Below the pieces are notes generated by a model that was not told the origin of the DNA, searched no databases, and saw nothing but the letters and a program-made list of their open reading frames with translations. Below, piece by piece: positions 1 to 8,290 of a DNA stretch of 64,000 nt. Both the position numbers and the translations under genes were made by a program. Within the stretch, counting starts at the first letter, position 1. The number at the start of each line of letters is the position of its first letter. The stretch covers positions 806,001 to 870,000 of the forward strand of contig NZ_CP147917.1 in the NCBI RefSeq assembly GCF_039645965.1, in the 5' to 3' direction. This DNA is from Sulfurimonas sp. HSL3-2 (GTDB lineage: Bacteria; Campylobacterota; Campylobacteria; Campylobacterales; Sulfurimonadaceae).

Positions 1-1
1 T

Positions 2-640
2 AAAAAGGACGGTGTGAACATCGTCGTTTTAGATACAGATAAAAAACGTGTAGAAGAAGCTGTACATGACGGTTTTATAGCTTTTGACCACGACTCCGGA
101 CTGCTCAGTACATATGAAGACCTGAAACTCAACATCAACACTCAAGTCAAATGCATACTGTGTCTGGATGACAGCGATGTCGAAAACATATATACGATAC
201 TCACGGTAAGGTCGATAAGCAAGCAGGTCGAGATCATCTCTATTTTACAAAACAAGAAAAATAGAAAGAAACTTGAACTCGCAGGCGTTTCAAATATCAT
301 TTTCTCTCAAGAGTTCATAGGGATGATAGCAAAAGAGTACATAGGTCAGCCTGTCGCATTCGAACTGATCCATGCACTGAGATCCGAGACGAACGGTATA
401 CAGATATCGGAAGTACTTGTAGACGACGTCATGATCAAATACAACGGTACCATCGCAGATATAGAAAGCAGCAGGTTTAAGCTTTTACTTCTGGGCATAT
501 ATAAAAGTGCACAGCAGCACTTCTTGTTCAATCCCATAGACTCTACACTGCTTGAAACAGGTGATATGCTTATCGTCGTGGGCGATTATGTGTTTATCGA
601 CGAGTTCAAAAAACATCTCCATAAAAAGAGTGCCAGATGA
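2..640 (+). CDS. Potassium channel NAD-binding (RCK/TrkA-N) protein, 5' end outside window
   Basis: This is the C-terminal part of a TrkA-N/RCK regulator, probably of an ion-channel protein that binds a nucleotide and gates K+ flux. The reading frame is open to the left edge, and the residues just before the GTG at 14 (KKDGVNIVVLDTD) continue a Rossmann beta-strand. The GTG is therefore unlikely to be the start, and the GxGxxG strand and any channel helices lie outside the window. A TrkA-N half (to about residue 120) is followed by a TrkA-C-like half ending in MLIVVGDYVFIDEF. Its stop overlaps the next gene as ATGA, which implies translational coupling. The family is clear; membership of a full channel polypeptide is inferred. 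Confidence 0.8.
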   Translation, partial: KKDGVNIVVLDTDKKRVEEAVHDGFIAFDHDSGLLSTYEDLKLNINTQVKCILCLDDSDVENIYTILTVRSISKQVEIISILQNKKNRKKLELAGVSNIIFSQEFIGMIAKEYIGQPVAFELIHALRSETNGIQISEVLVDDVMIKYNGTIADIESSRFKLLLLGIYKSAQQHFLFNPIDSTLLETGDMLIVVGDYVFIDEFKKHLHKKSAR

Positions 641-1359
641 GATCAGCCGTCATATTCGGATACAATGAGTTTGCACTAGAGATTGCAAACAGTCTAAAGA
701 CAAAATACAGCGATATTGCTCTTTTTGTACTCGAAGACAAGGAGTTGAGACTGCTTCAAGACAATAACTTTAAAGTCTCGAAGTTCAGTATAGAAGACGA
801 CTGGTTAAACCTGCAGGGAGAGTACGATATAGATGAACTCATCGTCTTCTGTGCGCTTGAGGACACGGCGGAAAACATCTTTTTGACCATCTCTTTAAGA
901 GCTGTCTATGAAAACCTGATCATCATAGCGCTCTCTTCGGATCAGGAAAGCGGCAGAAAGCTTAAAATGGCGGGTGCGAACAAGATAATCCCTATCACTC
1001 AGACGACGGTGAACATCATCACGGAGATGATCGAACGTCCTTTTGTGACAGAGATACTCAACAACATCCTTTACTCTGACGATGAACTAAAGATAGCGCA
1101 GGTCACGATCGAGAAAGATTCCGAGGTGATCGGAAAAAGTGTAGAGAGCATCGATTGGAAAAACAGGTACGGACTGCTTGTGGTCGCTATCATCAGAGAG
1201 AACCTCGACACCTCTTTTATCTATACAAAAAAGGCAAACCGCGAGGCTATGAAAGAGGATGATGTTTTAGTCATCGTAGGTTATGAAAACGATATTACAG
1301 AATTTGAAAAAACAATAGGAAGGAGAAACAATGTTAATTGGCGTGATTGGAGCTGGTAA
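637..1359 (+). CDS. TrkA-N/TrkA-C domain protein, second NAD-binding K+ transport regulator
   Basis: This 240-residue protein has a divergent Rossmann TrkA-N domain (SAVIFGYNEFALEIA at residues 3-17, with GYNEFA in place of GxGxxG). A TrkA-C/RCK-C domain follows at about 150-230, with the typical end motif DDVLVIVGYENDITEFE. It is probably a cytosolic gating subunit working with the channel protein encoded upstream, whose stop codon it overlaps by 4 nt. Its 3' end overlaps gpsA by 29 nt, so three genes form one transcript. The nucleotide-binding loop is less canonical than in TrkA, so binding of NAD(H) or another nucleotide cannot be asserted. Confidence 0.8.
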   Translation: MRSAVIFGYNEFALEIANSLKTKYSDIALFVLEDKELRLLQDNNFKVSKFSIEDDWLNLQGEYDIDELIVFCALEDTAENIFLTISLRAVYENLIIIALSSDQESGRKLKMAGANKIIPITQTTVNIITEMIERPFVTEILNNILYSDDELKIAQVTIEKDSEVIGKSVESIDWKNRYGLLVVAIIRENLDTSFIYTKKANREAMKEDDVLVIVGYENDITEFEKTIGRRNNVNWRDWSW

Positions 1360-2218
1360 GTGGGGAACGGCTCTAGCCTATGCACTGTCTGAGAAAAATG
1401 AGGTCTATATAACCTCAAGAACACCCAGAGATATGAAAAACTTTGTCTCTCTAGAGGAGATACTGAAGATCGAGTATCTTGTCATCGCTATACCTGCGCA
1501 GGAAGTATCCAAATGGCTTGAACATAACTACAATTTCAAGAATCATAAGATAATGGTGGCCGCAAAAGGGATAGAAGCAAGCACAGGAAGGTTTTTAAAC
1601 GAGATATATTCCAAGTATGTCCCTGAGTCGAACATCTGCTTTCTATCGGGTCCGTCTTTTGCCACAGAGGTGATGAAGTCACTTCCCACAGCTGTTGTGG
1701 TAAACTCGAAAAATGAGGAGCTGAGCGCTAAATTCGCATCGTTTTTCCCCTCTTTTATGAAGACATACACATCAACGGATGTCATAGGTGCAGAGATAGC
1801 GGGGGCATATAAAAATGTTATCGCCATCGCTGCAGGTATCTGTGACGGGTTTGATCTTGGAAAGAATGCAGCAGCTTCACTCATAGCGCGCGGACTTGTC
1901 GAGATGCAGAGGTTCGGCCACTGCTACGGTGCAAAAGATGAGAGTTTCATAGGTCTAAGCGGTGCGGGAGACCTTTTCCTCACAGCATCATCCACGATGT
2001 CAAGAAACTTCAGGGTAGGCCACGGTCTGGCTGCCGGAAAATCTAAAGAGCAGATAGTCCAAGAGCTAGGCGAAGTAGCAGAGGGCATCGGAACGGCTTA
2101 CGCCTTACATGTAATAGCCGAGGAGAAGAAGATCTATCTCCCGATAGCTACGGAAGTCTACAAGATACTCGAAGGCAAAGACCCAAAAGAGAGTCTGAAA
2201 GACCTGCTTACGCAGTAG
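1331..2218 (+). CDS. gpsA: Glycerol-3-phosphate dehydrogenase [NAD(P)+]
   Basis: GpsA reduces dihydroxyacetone phosphate to sn-glycerol 3-phosphate, the backbone for phospholipids. The N-terminal Rossmann motif is intact (GVIGAGKWGTALA, residues 4-16). The family motifs LSGPSFA, the catalytic-lysine motif GAYKNVIAIAAG and the C-terminal LSGAGDL motif are all visible. At 295 residues it is slightly shorter than the usual 320-340. The start is supported by a strong ribosome-binding site (AAGGAG) just upstream, inside the preceding gene, with which it overlaps by 29 nt. A hairpin overlapping the stop probably ends the transcript. Confidence 0.96.
   Translation: MLIGVIGAGKWGTALAYALSEKNEVYITSRTPRDMKNFVSLEEILKIEYLVIAIPAQEVSKWLEHNYNFKNHKIMVAAKGIEASTGRFLNEIYSKYVPESNICFLSGPSFATEVMKSLPTAVVVNSKNEELSAKFASFFPSFMKTYTSTDVIGAEIAGAYKNVIAIAAGICDGFDLGKNAAASLIARGLVEMQRFGHCYGAKDESFIGLSGAGDLFLTASSTMSRNFRVGHGLAAGKSKEQIVQELGEVAEGIGTAYALHVIAEEKKIYLPIATEVYKILEGKDPKESLKDLLTQ
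2105..2114. repeat. TTACATGTAA palindrome (copy 1, within gpsA)
   Basis: Exact 10-bp palindrome inside the gpsA coding region, one of 11 exact copies in the window. Confidence 0.85.
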
Positions 2219-2224
2219 GTCTTT
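2198..2224 (+). terminator. Hairpin terminator at the end of gpsA
   Basis: AAAGACCT (2198-2205) pairs perfectly with AGGTCTTT (2217-2224) around an 11-nt loop, and a T-rich stretch (TTCGTTT) follows. The left arm lies inside the last codons of gpsA. It separates the gpsA operon from the AT-rich islet that begins at once downstream. Confidence 0.7.
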
Positions 2225-2271
2225 TCGTTTAAATATTAAATGAGATTTTGGAGACAAAAAAAGGGATACAG

Positions 2272-2715
2272 ATGAATTTTGAACAAATTGATTTAACTGG
2301 CTGTAGATTAATTGGTGCGATATGGGAATTAGGACATATCGGTCCAAAGCATCATGCAGTAATTATTGGAAAAAATCTTGATGATGATTTGATATATATT
2401 GCAGAAAATATGCATACAGGCTATCAATTAGTTACATTAGATGATTTTAAAAGCCGATATTCAAAAAATGGAGATATCAAAGTCCAAGTAAATGATGGTA
2501 ATAAGACTAATCTAGAAGTAGCGCAAGATGCACTTAATGTAATATATTCAAAAACGAAGAAAAAATATAATTTGATTTCTAATAATTGTGAATCTTTTGT
2601 AAATCAAGTTACCCATGGACATTCTATAAGCACTCAAGTTCTAACAACTATTGGTGGATTGATTTTAATAGCTGGAATATGGTATTTACAAAAAAAGAAT
2701 GGAAAAATCATATAA
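2272..2715 (+). CDS. LRAT-like (NlpC/P60 superfamily) papain-fold protein with C-terminal membrane segment
   Basis: This 147-residue protein resembles lecithin:retinol acyltransferase-type domains. A His motif (KHHAVIIG, about residues 30-37) and a Cys motif (NNCESFVNQV) are followed by GHSISTQV, as in the LRAT family, so the catalytic His and Cys appear present. A hydrophobic segment near the C terminus (LTTIGGLILIAGIWYL) suggests membrane anchoring. Family members act as acyltransferases, lipases or peptidases; the substrate here is unknown. I chose ATG 2272, preceded by AAGGGA, over the TTG at 2248, which has no good ribosome-binding site. Base composition is much more AT-rich than in its neighbours, which suggests recent acquisition. 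Confidence 0.7.
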   Translation: MNFEQIDLTGCRLIGAIWELGHIGPKHHAVIIGKNLDDDLIYIAENMHTGYQLVTLDDFKSRYSKNGDIKVQVNDGNKTNLEVAQDALNVIYSKTKKKYNLISNNCESFVNQVTHGHSISTQVLTTIGGLILIAGIWYLQKKNGKII

Positions 2716-2787
2716 TTATACCAAAGAAATTATTGAAAATTAATCACAAGCTATGAGTTACATATCATAATAATAAAGGACATTTAA

Positions 2788-3366
2788 ATGGAATATGTAG
2801 ATGATTATTCTGGATATGGAAATCAAGTCCTTTATAAAATGTGTGAAGAAAGACCTTTACATAATGATATTGATACAATTCGTTCTAAACTTTGGATTAT
2901 TGGTAGAGCATATGCAGCTTCAATAGAACGAAAAGCTGGAGAAGAATTTAATATTGAAGATGTAGCTGAAATTCTAAAAGAATCGAAGCTAGATCAAGAA
3001 ATTGAAAACCTCAATAAAATAGGAAGAATTGATCAAAATAATATTGAAGTCCTTCTTGGCACTCATGATTATTTGATGCAATTATTTAAGAAAATTACTG
3101 GACTAGAAAAGCGTTCTTTAGCATCTAAGTATCTACATTTTCATGCCCCAAAGTCTGTATTTATTTATGATTCAATTGTACGAAATGAATTGAGAAAAAG
3201 ACTTAGAGCAATTGGAAAAACAAGATTTCCTATTTCGAAAAAATATGATTCTGAATATGAATCACATGTTCTAAGATGCATATACTATAGAGATAAAATA
3301 TACGAAAAACAATTTGAAGCATTAGTAAGTCCAAGGAAATTAGATTCAAGCCTTTATGGATATTAA
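2788..3366 (+). CDS. Uncharacterised protein in AT-rich islet
   Basis: I do not recognise this 192-residue protein with certainty. It is soluble, charged and mostly helical in appearance, without a signal peptide or membrane segment. The most distinctive stretch is SKYLHFHAPKSVFIYDS (about 113-129). It recalls a K-x-L-H-F-x-x-P-x-x-x-x-x-[YW]-D motif that I associate with several uncharacterised bacterial proteins. A basic segment follows (RNELRKRLRAIGK). The start has AAAGGA upstream. It lies 72 bp behind the LRAT-like gene, shares its low GC (about 28-30% in the lines I counted), and is probably co-transcribed with it. A role in conflict or defence is only a guess from context. Confidence 0.65.
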   Translation: MEYVDDYSGYGNQVLYKMCEERPLHNDIDTIRSKLWIIGRAYAASIERKAGEEFNIEDVAEILKESKLDQEIENLNKIGRIDQNNIEVLLGTHDYLMQLFKKITGLEKRSLASKYLHFHAPKSVFIYDSIVRNELRKRLRAIGKTRFPISKKYDSEYESHVLRCIYYRDKIYEKQFEALVSPRKLDSSLYGY

Positions 3367-3413
3367 TGAATCTAATATTTTTACATGAAGGTTTTCTATT
3401 TTGAGAAACTAAT

Positions 3414-4070
3414 ATGAGTGAACATATCCAAGACTCCTTACGCGAACAAACACGAGGTGAAGAACTCGCAAACAGCATTAGCCACACCGTAGCATTCATC
3501 GCGATGCTGGTCGGGACGCCTTTTCTCATCATAAATGCAGTGAAGCAGGGAGATGTCGGACAGATCGTCGGTACCAGTATCTTTTCTGCGACTGCGATAC
3601 TGCTTTATCTCTCCTCTGCTATCTACCATGGACTTGTTGTGGGAAAGGCAAAAGACCTCTTTAGGATCATCGAGAACTCCGCTATATTCTTTCTTATTGC
3701 AGGCACATACACACCTTTTACACTTGGTGTATTAAAAGGAGGGTGGGGCTGGAGTATTTTTGGTGTTGTCTGGGGTCTTGTGGTCGTCGGGGTCGCGCTG
3801 AAAGTCTTTGAAAGAAAACCCCATCCCGTTATCTCTATGATCCTCTACCTTCTGATGGGTTGGCTTATGATCGTCGCGGCTTATCCTTTGTTTGTCAAGA
3901 TGCCCATAGAGGGTATAGTCTTGCTTGTTACCGGAGGCTTGTTCTACACTCTTGGCGTGGTGTTCTTTTTAACAGACCACAAGTTGCGCTATGGACATTT
4001 GATCTGGCATCTTTTTGTTATGGCCGGAACCGCATGTCACTACTTCGCGGTTCTCTGGTATGCCCTCTGA
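3414..4070 (+). CDS. Haemolysin III / TrhA-type PAQR family membrane protein
   Basis: This 218-residue protein has seven hydrophobic segments and the conserved PAQR/HlyIII histidines: ELANSISHTVAF near the N terminus, LSSAIYHGL around residue 68, and HLIWHLFVMAG near the C terminus. Bacterial members have been linked to membrane-energetics and lipid homeostasis, and the historic haemolysin name is probably misleading for most. The gene returns to the ordinary, more GC-rich composition after the AT-rich islet. It has a 74-bp gap to the SLC13 gene, which may have its own promoter. Confidence 0.88.
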   Translation: MSEHIQDSLREQTRGEELANSISHTVAFIAMLVGTPFLIINAVKQGDVGQIVGTSIFSATAILLYLSSAIYHGLVVGKAKDLFRIIENSAIFFLIAGTYTPFTLGVLKGGWGWSIFGVVWGLVVVGVALKVFERKPHPVISMILYLLMGWLMIVAAYPLFVKMPIEGIVLLVTGGLFYTLGVVFFLTDHKLRYGHLIWHLFVMAGTACHYFAVLWYAL

Positions 4071-4112
4071 GGTTCGTAAGCAGCAAGACTCGCCACACTC
4101 ACTAAATTATGT

Positions 4113-4118
4113 TAAAAT
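4113..4118 (+). promoter_or_regulatory. Candidate -10 element for the SLC13 gene
   Basis: TAAAAT sits in an AT-rich gap 27 bp before the TTG start. No clear -35 element is seen, as is usual for this phylum. The assignment is weak and based on position. Confidence 0.3.
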
Positions 4119-4144
4119 AGTTTAAAACATAAAGGTCTATTATT

Positions 4145-5500
4145 TTGAGTGAGCAGTTTATACAGGTAAAAAAGATATCGACAGCGGTTTTAGTGGGCGT
4201 TGTCATCTACTTTCTCTCATTCTCTTTTTTCAGCATTGCACAGAGCTCTTTACTTGGTATCATCGCTTTTTTAGTCGTCTTGTGGACGAACGAGGGGCTT
4301 CCACTAGCAGTAGTGTCTTTGATGCCCATCGTGCTTTTTCCCGCTTTTGGAATACTCTCGACAAAAGAGACATCCATAAACTACTCAAATCCCATCATAT
4401 ACCTCTTTTTAGGCGGTTTCTTACTTGCTATTGCCGTTGAGAAGACGGGGCTTCATCGTTACTTGGCTGAGAAGATACTCTCCTTTTTCCCAAAGACGGC
4501 TCGAGGGATCATCTTCTCTTTGATAGTGACATCCGCACTTTTAAGCTCCATCCTTTCAAACACGACGACCACGCTTCTGCTCATCCCCATCGCTATCTAT
4601 CTGACGGAGGATGCAAGACTGAAGATGCGCTTTGCGCTTGCCATCGCTTACGGTGCGAGTGTGGGCGGCATCATGACCCCCATCGGCACACCGCCGAACC
4701 TCATACTGCTTGGCATCATGCAGGAACACTCTTTAGCGCTGATACCGTTTTTTAAATGGATATGGATGGTCGCACCTCTTTCACTTGCTATGATAGCCGT
4801 TGTCGGATCTTTGCTGAGCATCGGTGTCAAAAACATAAAGCTGCAAAGAGATGCGCAGAAGCTGTCACTTACCAAGGATCAGAAGAAAGTCGTTTTCATT
4901 CTGCTCGGGTTGATGGCACTGCTACTTTTAAACGCTCCCATCAGACCCTACTGGAACGGTTTGGGATTTAACGAGAGTGCTATGCTTTTGGCCGCGGGGC
5001 TTCTTCTGTTTGTCGCTCCTTTTGACATACTCAACTGGATGCAGGACAAGGAGCATATCCCCTACAGGATCATGTTTCTCTTTGGTGCGGGCTTTTCCAT
5101 AGCCGATGCGTTCTCAAAGATAGGTCTGGCAAACGAACTTGCAGGTTACATCCTGCAGGTCACGACGCTCTCTCCGATGCTGCTGATACTCTTTGTCGCG
5201 GTGATGATAACTTTTACGACGGAGATCACCTCGAACACGGCGCTTATCTCCATAATGCTGCCGGTGATCTATGCAGTTGCACAAAAGGCGGGCATAAACA
5301 CGACACTGTTTATGATGATAGCGACCATCTGCGCCTCATACGCTTTTATGCTGCCTATCGCCACCCCTCCAAACGCCATCGCGATGAGCAGCGGAGTCGT
5401 TCATGTAAAAACGATGATGAAATATGGCTTAGTTTTAAATATTGTAGGTATAATTTTAGTCGTTTTAATAGCCGAATTTTTTTGGAAAAATGTATTATAA
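4145..5500 (+). CDS. SLC13/DASS family sodium:anion symporter
   Basis: This is an inner-membrane transporter of 451 residues with about 11-12 hydrophobic segments. The two DASS-type substrate/sodium clamp motifs are visible: SNTTTTLLLIP (about 138-148) and SNTALISIMLP (about 362-372), each followed by a TPP loop (IGTPPNL and IATPPNA). Family members carry dicarboxylates, citrate, sulfate or phosphate, and the sequence alone does not decide which. In a sulfur-oxidising autotroph, C4-dicarboxylate or sulfate transport are both plausible. It starts with TTG; no in-frame ATG lies early enough to replace it, and AAAGG lies a suitable distance upstream. The Dabb gene follows after 12 bp. Confidence 0.85.
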   Translation: MSEQFIQVKKISTAVLVGVVIYFLSFSFFSIAQSSLLGIIAFLVVLWTNEGLPLAVVSLMPIVLFPAFGILSTKETSINYSNPIIYLFLGGFLLAIAVEKTGLHRYLAEKILSFFPKTARGIIFSLIVTSALLSSILSNTTTTLLLIPIAIYLTEDARLKMRFALAIAYGASVGGIMTPIGTPPNLILLGIMQEHSLALIPFFKWIWMVAPLSLAMIAVVGSLLSIGVKNIKLQRDAQKLSLTKDQKKVVFILLGLMALLLLNAPIRPYWNGLGFNESAMLLAAGLLLFVAPFDILNWMQDKEHIPYRIMFLFGAGFSIADAFSKIGLANELAGYILQVTTLSPMLLILFVAVMITFTTEITSNTALISIMLPVIYAVAQKAGINTTLFMMIATICASYAFMLPIATPPNAIAMSSGVVHVKTMMKYGLVLNIVGIILVVLIAEFFWKNVL

Positions 5501-5512
5501 AAAGGAAAATAA

Positions 5513-5803
5513 ATGATCGTTCATATAGTGATGTTTAAATTTAAAGAGCATGATAAAGAGCAAAACATCTTAAAGATAAAAGAGATGTTAGAGAGCCTGC
5601 CATCAAAGATAGAGGAACTAAACACAATGGAAGTGGGAGTTGACTTTAACGGCAGTGAACGTGCTTATGATATGAGTCTTTACTCGACGTTCGATACAAA
5701 ACACGGACTCAGCGTGTATGCGACACATCCTGCACATCTAGAGGTGCTTTCGTTCATAAAAGAAGTAGTCGAGACTACAAAAGTGGTAGATTACGAGAAG
5801 TAA
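5513..5803 (+). CDS. Dabb family (stress-responsive A/B barrel) protein
   Basis: This 96-residue protein opens with MIVHIVMFKFKE and closes with SFIKEVVETTKVVDYE. Both are typical of the dimeric alpha-beta barrel (Dabb) family, related in fold to antibiotic monooxygenases and EthD. The DMSLYSTFDT and YATHPAHLEV motifs match the central strands. No catalytic function is established for most bacterial members. It follows the SLC13 gene by 12 bp with AAAAGG upstream, and precedes a small Cys-rich gene by 2 bp, so the three are probably co-transcribed. Confidence 0.85.
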   Translation: MIVHIVMFKFKEHDKEQNILKIKEMLESLPSKIEELNTMEVGVDFNGSERAYDMSLYSTFDTKHGLSVYATHPAHLEVLSFIKEVVETTKVVDYEK

Positions 5804-5805
5804 AC

Positions 5806-6003
5806 ATGGGATGGACATGTCAGCATGATCTCAAAGGACACTGCAAACTTTTAAACGTCCCGTGTGTCCCTGGGATCAAAGGATGTACTTTAAACAAAGG
5901 TGCGGATGTGGTCTTTACTACGGGAAGTTATGAAGAGGATAAAAAACGTAAAGAGGATGAAAAAGAGGAGATAGACTTCAGCGCCTTGGCTAGAAGTAAC
6001 TAA
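5806..6003 (+). CDS. Small Cys-rich protein with acidic/basic tail
   Basis: This 65-residue protein has four cysteines in the first 27 residues (MGWTCQHDLKGHCKLLN, then PCVPGIKGC), spaced C-x7-C-x6-C-x6-C. That spacing suggests a metal site or a small disulfide-free Zn/Fe knuckle. The second half is strongly charged (EEDKKRKEDEKEE). I recall similar short MGWTC-starting proteins in other Campylobacterota but know of no function. The start lies 2 bp behind the Dabb stop. The stop overlaps the convergent ABC-F stop by 4 bp. Confidence 0.7.
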   Translation: MGWTCQHDLKGHCKLLNVPCVPGIKGCTLNKGADVVFTTGSYEEDKKRKEDEKEEIDFSALARSN

Positions 6004-7937
6004 GAGTTCTCTATCTCTTCGACTTTCTCCTCTATGCTCAGCAGCTCTTCTACTTTCTGTTCATAAAGCTCTTCGAGTTTTGCAAGCTCGTCTGCTAAGA
6101 CCGTGATGCCTATCTTCTCATAGCATTTAGGGTCTGCCAGACAGTTTTTCTTCTCATCTATCTGTGCTTCGAGCTCATCTATCTCGGATGGGAGCTTTTC
6201 AAGCGCGATCTTCTCTTTGTATGTCAGTTTCAGCGTCTTTTGTTTGACACGTTCTACAGGTTTCTCTTTGACGCTCTCTTTTTCCATCTCTGAAAGCTCT
6301 TGAAGTTCACGCTCCAACTCCAGATACTCTGAGTACTGCTGATAGCTCTCCTCTATCTTTGCATCGCCTTTAAAGATAAAAAGCTTTTTAGCGATCTTGT
6401 CGACAAAGTATCTGTCGTGGCTGACGATGATGACCGCACCCGGAAAGCTGACGAGTTTCTCTTCCAAGATGTTAATAGTCGGGATATCGAGGTCGTTTGT
6501 CGGCTCATCGAGGATGAGGATATCCACTTTTTTAGTAAATAAAAGTGCAAGAGCGACACGGTTTTTTTCCCCGCCGCTGAGTACTCCCACTTTTTTATCC
6601 AAAAACTCTCTCGGGAAAAGGAAGTTCTTCAGGTAGCCGTAAACGTGCATGTTCTTGCCCTGTACATCGACTCTGTCTCCGCCGTTTGGACAAAACGTCT
6701 CTATGAGGTCTTTACTGTCATCAAGCATCTCTCTGTGCTGGTCGAAGTACCCGATGGTAAAGTCACCGCGGTTTATGACGCCGCTTGTCGGCTTGATACG
6801 TCCCAAAAGTGCTTTAAGAAGAGTCGATTTTCCGCTTCCGTTTGGTCCGACTATGGCGATGACGTCTTTTTGCAGGATACGCGTACTGAAGTCGTCTATC
6901 AGTTTTTTAGTCCCGAGAGTGATACTGAGGTTCTCTACCTCAAAAAGCATCTTCTGTCTGTTGACGCTTTTGTCACGGTTGAAGTTTTTTGCTTCACGTT
7001 CAAGCTCTACGCTCATCTTGCGGATCTTGGCAGGGTTTGTCTTTGCATCTTCACGAAGTTCCATAAGACGGGCTTTTCTTCCCTCGTTACGTTTGAGCCT
7101 TGCACGAACCCCTCTGCTATACCACTCGTTTTCTGACTTTACGAGTCTTAAAAGGTTCTCATGCTGTTTTTGAAGTGTGCGAAGGATCTCCTCTTTTTGT
7201 GTCAGATAGTCGCTGTATCCGCCTTTGAACTCACGCAGTTTACAGTCTTCGACCTCAATGCTTTTTGTCGCGACCCTGTCTATGAAATACCTATCGTGAG
7301 AGATAAAGACAAGCGTGAACTTCTCTTTTAAGAGCAGTTCCTCTAAAAACTCGACCATGTAGACGTCAAGGTGGTTGGTAGGCTCGTCAAGAAGCAGTAC
7401 ATCAGGTTTTTGAAGAAGTAAAGAGGCGAGGGCGACACGTCTTTGCTCTCCACCGCTTAGAAGAAGTACGGGTTTGTCCTCATACTCTTTGAGCTTGAAA
7501 TGCTCTATGATCCTTTCTATCTTATCATCGAGACTCCAGGCACTGTGGTGGTCTAGATAATGTCCGAGTTTTGAATGCTCGTCTAAAAGGTTTCTGTTCT
7601 CAAAATCATCGGCAAGTAAAATGGAAAGCTCGTCATATCTTATTTTAGCATCTATAAGCTCTTTCAAGCCGTCTTTTACAGCTTCCCTTACACTTTGCCC
7701 CTCTTTGAACTCAGGACGCTGTGAGAGCATCTTTACTTCAAGGTCTTGACGGGTGATGCGCTCTCCTGCATCTGCATCGAGAGAACCGTCGACTATCTTC
7801 ATAAGAGTCGATTTCCCGCTGCCGTTTTTTCCGATGATGACGATGCGCTCACCCTCATCGACGTGAAAGTTTATATTTTCTAAGATCTTTTGAGCTTCAT
7901 AATGTTTTGAAATATTTAGTAGGTCTATAAGTGCCAT
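6000..7937 (-). CDS. ABC-F family ATP-binding protein
   Basis: This soluble 645-residue protein has two ABC ATPase domains and no transmembrane segment, so it is an ABC-F translation factor/ribosome-associated ATPase rather than a transporter. Domain 1 has Walker A GKNGSGKST (about 36-44), signature LSGGEQRR and Walker B LLLDEPTNHLD. Domain 2 has GPNGSGKST, LSGGEKNR and LILDEPTNDLD. The long linker between them is Lys/Arg-rich. A charged C-terminal coiled coil (about 560-640) matches Uup/YdiF-type members, which can bind DNA or rRNA. Its 3' end abuts the convergent small Cys-rich gene. Confidence 0.92.
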   Translation of the reverse strand: MALIDLLNISKHYEAQKILENINFHVDEGERIVIIGKNGSGKSTLMKIVDGSLDADAGERITRQDLEVKMLSQRPEFKEGQSVREAVKDGLKELIDAKIRYDELSILLADDFENRNLLDEHSKLGHYLDHHSAWSLDDKIERIIEHFKLKEYEDKPVLLLSGGEQRRVALASLLLQKPDVLLLDEPTNHLDVYMVEFLEELLLKEKFTLVFISHDRYFIDRVATKSIEVEDCKLREFKGGYSDYLTQKEEILRTLQKQHENLLRLVKSENEWYSRGVRARLKRNEGRKARLMELREDAKTNPAKIRKMSVELEREAKNFNRDKSVNRQKMLFEVENLSITLGTKKLIDDFSTRILQKDVIAIVGPNGSGKSTLLKALLGRIKPTSGVINRGDFTIGYFDQHREMLDDSKDLIETFCPNGGDRVDVQGKNMHVYGYLKNFLFPREFLDKKVGVLSGGEKNRVALALLFTKKVDILILDEPTNDLDIPTINILEEKLVSFPGAVIIVSHDRYFVDKIAKKLFIFKGDAKIEESYQQYSEYLELERELQELSEMEKESVKEKPVERVKQKTLKLTYKEKIALEKLPSEIDELEAQIDEKKNCLADPKCYEKIGITVLADELAKLEELYEQKVEELLSIEEKVEEIENS

Positions 7938-7946
7938 TATCTGTCT

Positions 7947-7956
7947 TTACATGTAA
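7947..7956. repeat. TTACATGTAA palindrome (copy 2, intergenic)
   Basis: Exact 10-bp palindrome in the 53-bp gap between the two minus-strand genes. It lies 34 bp behind the stop of the upstream membrane-protein gene and 9 bp before the ABC-F start. Confidence 0.85.
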
Positions 7957-7990
7957 GGTTTATAAAAACCGTATTTTACTAGATTGTGGA

Positions 7991-8290
7991 TTAAAAACAG
8001 ATACGTTTTGCAACGTACCATGTCGCGATCGCTTTGTCCGTGTAATGGAACTCCTGCTGATTTAAAGGGATGACCTCGTTTCTAAGTTTTGAGCGGATGA
8101 TGCCTACGATCAAAAAAGTGATAAGAAGTGTGGCACCTGCTATGAAGTAATCATAAAGATACCAAGCAATGAGTGCGGCGATGACGGTAGTGAACTTTAG
8201 AAAAAAGGAGATGATAAAAACCAGCACTCTGCATTTTTTCTTTTCGATCTTCGGTGTCGGTTCTATCAGTTCTAAAAAATCATCTTCCAT
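7991..8290 (-). CDS. Small two-helix membrane protein
   Basis: This 99-residue protein of unknown function has an acidic N terminus (MEDDFLELIEPTPKIEKKK). Two adjacent hydrophobic segments span about residues 22-45 and 49-63. A polar C-terminal tail ends in KAIATWYVAKRICF. The N terminus looks cytoplasmic, which would put both ends inside. It lies upstream of the ABC-F gene on the same strand with a 53-bp gap and may be co-transcribed with it. No domain was recognised; the AT-rich 217-bp region upstream probably holds its promoter. Confidence 0.65.
   Translation of the reverse strand: MEDDFLELIEPTPKIEKKKCRVLVFIISFFLKFTTVIAALIAWYLYDYFIAGATLLITFLIVGIIRSKLRNEVIPLNQQEFHYTDKAIATWYVAKRICF

Noticed and set aside
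14-16. GTG as the start of the first gene
   Set aside because: The frame is open upstream and the upstream residues continue the Rossmann strand, so the true start is outside the window.
6645-7173. Two long plus-strand reading frames opposite the ABC-F gene
   Set aside because: They mirror the codon structure of a strongly supported ABC-F gene, have no ribosome-binding site and show no domain.
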